DNA of 64,000 nucleotides from contig NZ_BIMK01000011.1 in assembly GCF_004001045.1 (NCBI RefSeq), forward strand, positions 1-64,000, written 5' to 3'. This document shows positions 58,909 to 64,000 of this stretch, piece after piece (position 1 is the first letter of the stretch; the number at the start of each line of letters is the position of its first letter). The notes beneath the pieces are model-generated. The model saw only the letters and a list, made by a program, of their open reading frames with translations. It made no database searches and was not told where the DNA came from. Origin of the DNA: Paenibacillus chibensis. Lineage in GTDB: Bacteria > Bacillota > Bacilli > Paenibacillales > Paenibacillaceae. Made by a program: the position numbers and the translations under genes.

Positions 58909-60597
58909 ATGAGACCGATGTATAAACTGTTATTGGTTGATGACGAAGAAGATGTGAGGGACGGACTCGTCGAAGAGATTGATTGGGCAAACCTCGGCTT
59001 TCAGGTGGTGGACACCGCTGAGAACGGCAGGGAGGCTGCCGAGCTTTTTGACAAACAAATTCCGGACGTGGTGGTTACGGACATTCAAATGCCTTTCATG
59101 GATGGGCTGCAGCTTGCGGGTTGGATCCGCGAGCATTATCCGATGACTAAAATCATCATTTTGACGGGATTCGATGAGTTTGAATATGCACAGAAAGCGA
59201 TCAAGCTGCAAATTGATGAATATGTTCTTAAGCCCTTCACATCGCAGGAGCTTGTTGACGTCGTGCTGAAGGTCAAGCATCAGATGGAAACCGAAATGGC
59301 CGAAAAAGAAAATGCTCAAGTCCTTATGGAACATTACCGCAAAAGCATTCCCGTGCTCAGGGAGCTTTTTTTGTCTCAGCTTGTATCGAGGCGGATGACA
59401 CGTGATGAGATTCGCGAGAAAGCCAGCAGCTACGGCGTTGAACTGGAAGGAGAAAGCTTTTTGGCCTCGGTGATTCGGGTTGATTATGTTCACAATTCGC
59501 TTGAAATGCACAGGCAGCAAGGTCTGAAGGCTCCCTCTGGCTCCTTAAGATATTCGGAGGACCGATATCTTCAGTTGTTTGCCGTGCTCAACATCGCTGA
59601 AGAAATATGCGAACGGCACGAAGGCTTCAAGGTATTCATCCACTTGGAGGATTGCGTGCTGCTGTCGACGCTGCCGGTCCGTGAAGCGGGGACTGCCGCT
59701 CAACAAACTTTAGCCGTTCTGGAAGAAATACGGATGAATGTATTTAAATATTTGAAGCTGACGATGACAGCCGGAGCAGGAACGGTCTGCGCGGAACCGG
59801 GGGATTTGCATCAATCTTATCAAAAAGCCATGCAGGCGCTGGACTATCGGCTCATTCTAGGCAATGACCGGGTCATCTGGATTGGGGATGTCGAATCACA
59901 GTCAGCGGAGTCGCTGACCTTCGACGAACTGAAGGAGCAATCCCTGATCCGCTGCATCAAGGTAGGGACCCCGGAGGAACTGGATGAAATTCTTGGAACT
60001 CTATTCAGCGGTATACATATCGCGCAGCTGTCCGTTCAGGACTGTCAGGTGTACCTGATGGAGATTCTTACCTGCATGATGAAGGTGGCTAAGGAGCATG
60101 ACGTGGAACTGGAGGAATGGTTTGGTGCCGAGGCGTATCCTTTTGCGGAAATCTATAAATTCAACAACCTGCATGAAGTCAAGCAGTGGATGGGAAGCAT
60201 CTGCCTGAAGCTGATGAATTCCATCGCCCAGGGACGTCAGTCGGGATATAACCAGCTGGTGGAGAACGCGAAGGAATATATCCGTCTTCATTATCACGAC
60301 AGCGATATCTCGATCAATAAGGTATGCAAGCAGCTGCATATCAGCACGGGATATTTCAGCAGCATTTTCAAGAAGGAAGTGAAAATGACCTTCGTCAATT
60401 ACCTCATGCATATCCGCATGGAGGCCGCGAAGGAATCGCTGCGGACGACCGACCATAAAACGTTTGAAATTGCCGAAGCGGTCGGATTTTCGGATCCGAA
60501 CTATTTCAGCTTCTGCTTCCGGAAGAAATTCGGCATTTCGCCGAAGGAATACAGAAACGGAGCGGGAGGCGGGCAAACGATTGAATATCGAACCTAA
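58909..60597 (+). CDS. YesN-type response regulator with AraC output domain
   Basis: This 562-aa protein starts at ATG 58909 after AAAGG; ATG 58918 is a close alternative. The receiver domain covers about 1-125: KLLLVDDEEDVRDGL with the acidic pair, phosphoacceptor Asp in VVVTDIQMPFMDG (about 58), conserved Thr in IILTGFDEFEYA, and Lys in EYVLKPFTS. A long middle region (about 140-450) is common in Paenibacillus YesN proteins. AraC helix-turn-helix domain at about 455-555: NKVCKQLHISTGYFSSIFKK and AEAVGFSDPNYFSFCFRKKFG. The sensor kinase and a sugar-binding lipoprotein follow with overlapping frames. The likely target is the ABC transporter promoter at 63467. Confidence 0.95.
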   Translation: MRPMYKLLLVDDEEDVRDGLVEEIDWANLGFQVVDTAENGREAAELFDKQIPDVVVTDIQMPFMDGLQLAGWIREHYPMTKIIILTGFDEFEYAQKAIKLQIDEYVLKPFTSQELVDVVLKVKHQMETEMAEKENAQVLMEHYRKSIPVLRELFLSQLVSRRMTRDEIREKASSYGVELEGESFLASVIRVDYVHNSLEMHRQQGLKAPSGSLRYSEDRYLQLFAVLNIAEEICERHEGFKVFIHLEDCVLLSTLPVREAGTAAQQTLAVLEEIRMNVFKYLKLTMTAGAGTVCAEPGDLHQSYQKAMQALDYRLILGNDRVIWIGDVESQSAESLTFDELKEQSLIRCIKVGTPEELDEILGTLFSGIHIAQLSVQDCQVYLMEILTCMMKVAKEHDVELEEWFGAEAYPFAEIYKFNNLHEVKQWMGSICLKLMNSIAQGRQSGYNQLVENAKEYIRLHYHDSDISINKVCKQLHISTGYFSSIFKKEVKMTFVNYLMHIRMEAAKESLRTTDHKTFEIAEAVGFSDPNYFSFCFRKKFGISPKEYRNGAGGGQTIEYRT

Positions 60598-62380
60598 ACG
60601 GAATATGCCGAAATTACCTCGGGTCATCGAGTCCTTCAAGCTGCGCAGCATCCAAACGATCATTACCTTTTCGTTCACCCTGATGACGGTTTTGGTCGTG
60701 ATCGCGGTCAGCATCATGCTGTATAACAAATTTACCAAAACAGCTGAGGAAAACGCGTATCTTAACATTCAGCAGATCATCGAGCAGGTTAACTATCATT
60801 TGGAGCTGTACGTGAAGGGGATGCAGGATATTTATGAAGTGGTGGAGCAGCAAATCAACGATACGCCGGATATATCCAGCCCGGTGCTGCGCGAGCAGCT
60901 GACGACGCTGCTGCATACCCGCGAGGATCTGGTTTCTGTAGGCCTATTTACGCCTGAAGGCAAACTCGTGGTGGACATTCCCGCGCTGGAAATGCGCAAA
61001 AATACGATGCTGGAGGAACAGAGCTGGTTTGAATCCGCCCATGCACGGCCGCAGAAGCTCTCTTTTTCCCCACCGCACATCCAGAATTTATACAAGGGGC
61101 AATACAAGTGGGTCGTCTCCCTAAGCAGGATGATCAAATATAAGGATCAAGGGACGATCAAGGAAGGAATTTTGCTCGTGGACGTCAATTTCCGCACGAT
61201 AGATGAGCTCAGCCGCAAAGTAAGCTTGGGCAAGCGCGGCTACGCTTATATTATCGACGACCTTGGCAACATCGTGTACCACCCGCAGCAGCAGCTGATT
61301 TATGCCGGACTGAAGTACGATAACATTGAAGCGACATTAGAGTATGCCTATGGCAGCTATATCGATAAACCGACGGGCGAGCCTAGATACATCACGATCC
61401 GGACCGTCGAACCGATCAACTGGAAAATCGTAGGGGTCGCCTATCCGGATGAAATCGTGACAACGAAAAAAGATCTGAACCAGTTCATCTTCTGGTTTTT
61501 GGTCGTCGTATGCGCTGCCGTCGTCGTACTGGCAATGTTCGTATCCGCAAAAATCTCGCAGCCGCTCCGCAGGCTGGAAAAATCGGTGCAAAGCGTCGGG
61601 CAGGGCGATTTCAGCACGCCGATCCACGTCAGCGGGGCGCATGAGGTCGTGCAGCTCTCGAAACGCTTCAATTTTATGCTGCATCGCATCCGGCAGCTGA
61701 TGGACCAGATCATCCACGAGCAGGAGGCCAAGCGCAAGAGCGAGCTCGACGTGCTGCAGTCGCAGATCAATCCGCACTTTCTCTACAATACGCTCAATTC
61801 GGTCGTGCGCCTGGCGGAGAAAGGGAAAAAGGAAGAGATTGTGGCCACCATCACATCGCTGTCAAAGTTTTTCCGGATCAGTCTAAGCAAAGGCAAAAAC
61901 ATCATCACCCTGGAAGAAGAGCTGGAGCATGTCCGGCATTATTTGATCATCCAGAAAATCCGCTTCAAAAATAAATTCAATTATGCCATCGAATGCGAGC
62001 AGGAAGCGCTTTCCTGCATGACACTGAAGCTGATTCTGCAGCCGATCGTGGAAAACGCGATTCATCACGGCATTGAGAAGATGTCCGACGAAGGCTTTAT
62101 TCGCATAGCTGCTTGCATCAAGGAGGAACGGCTTGTCATCCAGGTGAGCGATAACGGGCTCGGCATGTCCCGGCAGGTCATGGAGCAGCTTCTGAGCGGG
62201 GGAATCCGGAGCGGCGGCTCGGGCGTTGGCGTCAAGAACGTGAATGAGCGGATTCGTTTATATTACGGCAAAGCCTATGGACTCCGCTTCGAAAGCGAGC
62301 TGGAGGAAGGCACGACCGTTACCATTATGCTGCCTGTAGAAAAAAATGATGACGAGCAGCCGGATTGGGGGATGTCATGA
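60581..62380 (+). CDS. YesM-type sensor histidine kinase
   Basis: This 599-aa protein is counted from TTG 60581, 11 nt after GGAGG and overlapping the regulator's end; ATG 60605 is in frame but without a ribosome site. TM1 is about 21-45 (IITFSFTLMTVLVVIAVSIML), followed by an extracellular Cache-type sensor domain to about 300, TM2 (FIFWFLVVVCAAVVVLAMF), and HAMP to about 385. The His_kinase motif is QINPHFLYNTLNSVVRL with phosphoacceptor His. The ATPase domain ends the protein (PIVENAIHHGIEKM, DNGLGMS, GVGVKNVNERIRLYYG). It should phosphorylate the YesN-type regulator upstream and may be modulated by the sugar-binding lipoprotein encoded next. Confidence 0.94.
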   Translation: MNIEPKRNMPKLPRVIESFKLRSIQTIITFSFTLMTVLVVIAVSIMLYNKFTKTAEENAYLNIQQIIEQVNYHLELYVKGMQDIYEVVEQQINDTPDISSPVLREQLTTLLHTREDLVSVGLFTPEGKLVVDIPALEMRKNTMLEEQSWFESAHARPQKLSFSPPHIQNLYKGQYKWVVSLSRMIKYKDQGTIKEGILLVDVNFRTIDELSRKVSLGKRGYAYIIDDLGNIVYHPQQQLIYAGLKYDNIEATLEYAYGSYIDKPTGEPRYITIRTVEPINWKIVGVAYPDEIVTTKKDLNQFIFWFLVVVCAAVVVLAMFVSAKISQPLRRLEKSVQSVGQGDFSTPIHVSGAHEVVQLSKRFNFMLHRIRQLMDQIIHEQEAKRKSELDVLQSQINPHFLYNTLNSVVRLAEKGKKEEIVATITSLSKFFRISLSKGKNIITLEEELEHVRHYLIIQKIRFKNKFNYAIECEQEALSCMTLKLILQPIVENAIHHGIEKMSDEGFIRIAACIKEERLVIQVSDNGLGMSRQVMEQLLSGGIRSGGSGVGVKNVNERIRLYYGKAYGLRFESELEEGTTVTIMLPVEKNDDEQPDWGMS

Positions 62381-63357
62381 CAAGAACAGTTGCGGGATTA
62401 AGAGTATGTCTAATGATCATGTTGATGATTGTGCTGGTATCCTGTGGCGGAGCTGAACCTAACCTGCATGTCCTCGAGAAGCCGAAGAACGTGGATATGA
62501 TTGTCAAGATGGATCACGGTGATTTTTGGAAAACGGTGAAGATGGGAGCCGAGGTGGCCGCCAAAGAATACAACGTCAACCTGACCTTCAAAGCGCCTCA
62601 GAACGAAAGCGATATCGATGAACAAATCCGCCTCGTTGACGAGTCGATCCGTAACAACGCCGATGCCATCATTTTATCCGCTAGCGATTATATGAAGCTG
62701 GCCCAGGTGACGGACCGGGCGGCCTACTACAAAATTCCCGTCATTTCGATGGATTCGGAGGTAGCCTCGGCCCGGGTCAAAATGTTCGTCGGCACGAACA
62801 ATTATGAGGCCGGACAAAAAGCGGCCAAGCGGCTGATTGAGCTGACCGGACCCGATAGCCGGATCGGCGTCATGAATTTCGTCAAAGGGGCCAAAAATGC
62901 GGATGAGCGCGAGGAAGGCTTCATGGACTATGTCGCCCGTTTTCCCGGCGTGCAGGTCGTGGATATCGAATACTGCGAATCCGATGAGCAAATAGCGAGG
63001 CAGCTGACGCGCAAAATGATGAGCGAGCATCCCGATATTACGGGCATTGTGGCTCTGAATGAGGTGGCATCCATCGGCACAGGCGAAGAGATTCAGAAGC
63101 TTGGCCTCGGCGAGAAGGTCAAAATCATTACGTTCGATAGTCCAGCCAAAGTGATGGAGCTGCTGCAGGAGGGGATCGTGCAGGCGACGGTGGTCCAGAA
63201 CCCTTTTAACAACGGGTATCTGGCGGTCCGTTATGCTGTCCAGGTGATGGAGGGGATTGAAGTGGATGAGCGGTGGGATACGAAATCTACGCTGATCGAT
63301 CTGGACAATATGCTTCAGCCTCAGAACCAGAAGCTCTTATTTCCATTCGTAAAGTGA
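62377..63357 (+). CDS. Sugar-binding lipoprotein of the periplasmic-binding-protein type, likely sensor partner
   Basis: This 326-aa protein is counted from ATG 62377, overlapping the kinase stop as ATGA, after GGGGGATG. The signal peptide ends with lipobox LVSC at about 24. The rest is a type I periplasmic-binding-protein fold (RbsB/LacI-like): MDHGDFWKTVKMGAEVAAKE, ADAIILSASDYMKLAQ, IPVISMDSEVAS, VKIITFDSPAKVMELLQEG, and VQNPFNNGYLAVRYAVQVM. It is translationally coupled to the kinase, not to transporter genes, so it probably presents sugar to the kinase sensor, as described for some LytS/YesM-linked binding proteins. A separate transport binding protein starts at 63553. Confidence 0.92.
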   Translation: MTRTVAGLRVCLMIMLMIVLVSCGGAEPNLHVLEKPKNVDMIVKMDHGDFWKTVKMGAEVAAKEYNVNLTFKAPQNESDIDEQIRLVDESIRNNADAIILSASDYMKLAQVTDRAAYYKIPVISMDSEVASARVKMFVGTNNYEAGQKAAKRLIELTGPDSRIGVMNFVKGAKNADEREEGFMDYVARFPGVQVVDIEYCESDEQIARQLTRKMMSEHPDITGIVALNEVASIGTGEEIQKLGLGEKVKIITFDSPAKVMELLQEGIVQATVVQNPFNNGYLAVRYAVQVMEGIEVDERWDTKSTLIDLDNMLQPQNQKLLFPFVK

Positions 63358-63430
63358 TTTGAGCTATGCAGCCGTTCAATATGGAATGACGAAACACTTC
63401 AAATGAAGCAGGAGTACAGTATTTTCAAGG

Positions 63431-63495
63431 CATGAGAATTTTAATAGAACACATGAGAATTTTATATTCGAATCCGGGCTTCGATCCAGCATAAT
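63431..63495 (+). promoter_or_regulatory. Activator-type direct repeats and promoter before the ABC transporter
   Basis: CATGAGAATTTTA occurs twice, at 63431-63443 and 63452-63464, exactly 21 bp apart, two helical turns. Two bases later a promoter begins: TTCGAA (63467-63472), 17-bp spacer, CATAAT (63490-63495). AraC-type regulators bind such direct repeats next to the -35, so the YesN-type regulator encoded upstream is the likely activator of the transporter gene at 63553. Confidence 0.72.
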
Positions 63496-63552
63496 GAAAA
63501 CGTATCCAGGGGATGCGACAAACCAGTAGATAATCAGGAGGTCACGATTACG

Positions 63553-64000
63553 ATGAAAAAGATAACTTCCGTATTGCTAGCAGGTGCTCTGCTCGGAACG
63601 GTGATGGCAGGCTGCTCCAGTGGCAGTGATAAAAGCGCATCAGGCGACGGCGGCAGCAAAAGCTCTGACAGCGGCAAGGAGCCATCCGTTGGCGTAGCCA
63701 TTTATAAGTTTGACGACACCTTCATGACTGGCGTGCGCAACGCCATCAAGGCAAACGCTGAAGGTAAAGCGAAAGTAGACATCGTTGACAGCCAGAACTC
63801 ACAGCCGACACAAAACGATAAGGTTGATCTGTTCATCTCCAAGAAAACGAATGCTCTCGTCATCAACCCGGTTGACCGCACGGCTGCAGGCGTCATTATC
63901 GACAAGGCTCAAACGGCGAACATTCCGGTCGTTTTCCTGAACCGCGAACCGCTGCCGGAAGACATGAAGAAGTGGGATAAAGTGTATTACGTCGGCGCGA
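63553..64000 (+). CDS. mglB: Galactose/glucose-type ABC transporter substrate-binding lipoprotein (partial, runs off the window)
   Basis: The 149 visible residues start at ATG 63553 after GGAGG (12-nt spacing) and continue past the end. The signal peptide ends with lipobox VMAGC at about 21, then a Ser/Gly/Lys linker. The mature start is VGVAIYKFDDTFMTGVRNAI with VDIVDSQNSQPTQNDKVD, NALVINPVDRTAAGVIID, and IPVVFLNREPLPED, the N-lobe of the MglB galactose/glucose-binding protein. It binds the sugar outside the cell and hands it to a permease whose genes should follow beyond 64000. Expression is probably driven by the regulator pair upstream via the 21-bp-spaced repeats. Confidence 0.9.
   Translation, partial: MKKITSVLLAGALLGTVMAGCSSGSDKSASGDGGSKSSDSGKEPSVGVAIYKFDDTFMTGVRNAIKANAEGKAKVDIVDSQNSQPTQNDKVDLFISKKTNALVINPVDRTAAGVIIDKAQTANIPVVFLNREPLPEDMKKWDKVYYVGA

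Noticed and set aside
1..64000. tRNA, rRNA, CRISPR arrays, insertion sequences, prophage genes
   Set aside because: Looked for on both strands; no cloverleaf with CCA-type end, no regular spacer-repeat array, no transposase or phage structural protein was found.

Overview
The window reads as chromosome of a spore-forming, low-to-mid GC Bacillota of the Paenibacillus type. This is an inference from gene content: an S-layer-homology surface protein, paired AMIN/Amidase_3 cell-wall hydrolases with GerMN lipoproteins, a YesMN-like two-component system next to a sugar ABC transporter, a T-box leader, a ZTP riboswitch, a CcpA-type cre site and a double-headed dynamin. No rRNA, tRNA, CRISPR array, transposase or phage gene was seen.

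Layout. (1) 1-5.6 kb is AT-rich accessory DNA. It holds a two-gene module of unknown function (319-2030) behind a hairpin-packed leader, a 490-nt hairpin-rich stretch without a credible gene (2200-2690), an AraC/GyrI-type regulator, an aminoglycoside-phosphotransferase-like kinase fused to a GNAT acetyltransferase, and an orphan small-RNA candidate. (2) 5.6-10.3 kb is a small-molecule/oxidoreductase locus: TetR, a carboxymuconolactone-decarboxylase remnant, cupin, SDR, WYL regulator, VOC protein and a zinc-ribbon membrane protein. (3) 10.4-13.2 kb carries purine salvage (NCS2 permease and guanine deaminase). (4) 13.4-28.3 kb is mixed metabolic and regulatory: a FabH/DarB-like ketosynthase, GNATs, a diguanylate cyclase, several APH-fold kinases, an acetaldehyde-dehydrogenase/DUF779 pair, a GC-rich second copy of the AraC-GyrI/kinase-GNAT module in decay, and a FolD-cyclodeaminase fusion under a ZTP riboswitch. 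(5) 28.4-36.9 kb carries methionine salvage (mtnB, X, W, E, U) interleaved with proline synthesis (proB, A, C). A T-box leader with a proline (CCU) specifier precedes proB, and the gene overlaps suggest a proBAC-mtnWXB transcript. (6) 36.9-40.1 kb: LysR regulator divergent from leuCD. (7) 40.3-47.8 kb: cell envelope, with a tandem duplication of amidase + GerMN lipoprotein, then an SLH protein. (8) 47.9-58.7 kb: endonuclease III, a small conserved protein, a DynA-like dynamin, a heterodimeric ABC exporter, purT and a GNAT. (9) 58.9-64 kb: a sugar-sensing regulatory unit (YesN-type regulator, YesM-type sensor kinase, lipoprotein sugar-binding protein) behind a promoter with a cre site. It feeds a galactose/glucose-type ABC transporter whose first gene runs off the window and whose promoter carries a direct repeat that is a good candidate regulator site.

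The parts most worth following up are the hairpin-rich AT-rich island at the left end, the T-box-controlled proline/methionine-salvage operon, the FolD-cyclodeaminase fusion with an altered FolD active-site residue, the decaying kinase-GNAT fusion, and several gene remnants caught mid-decay. All function calls come from motif reading, not database searches.
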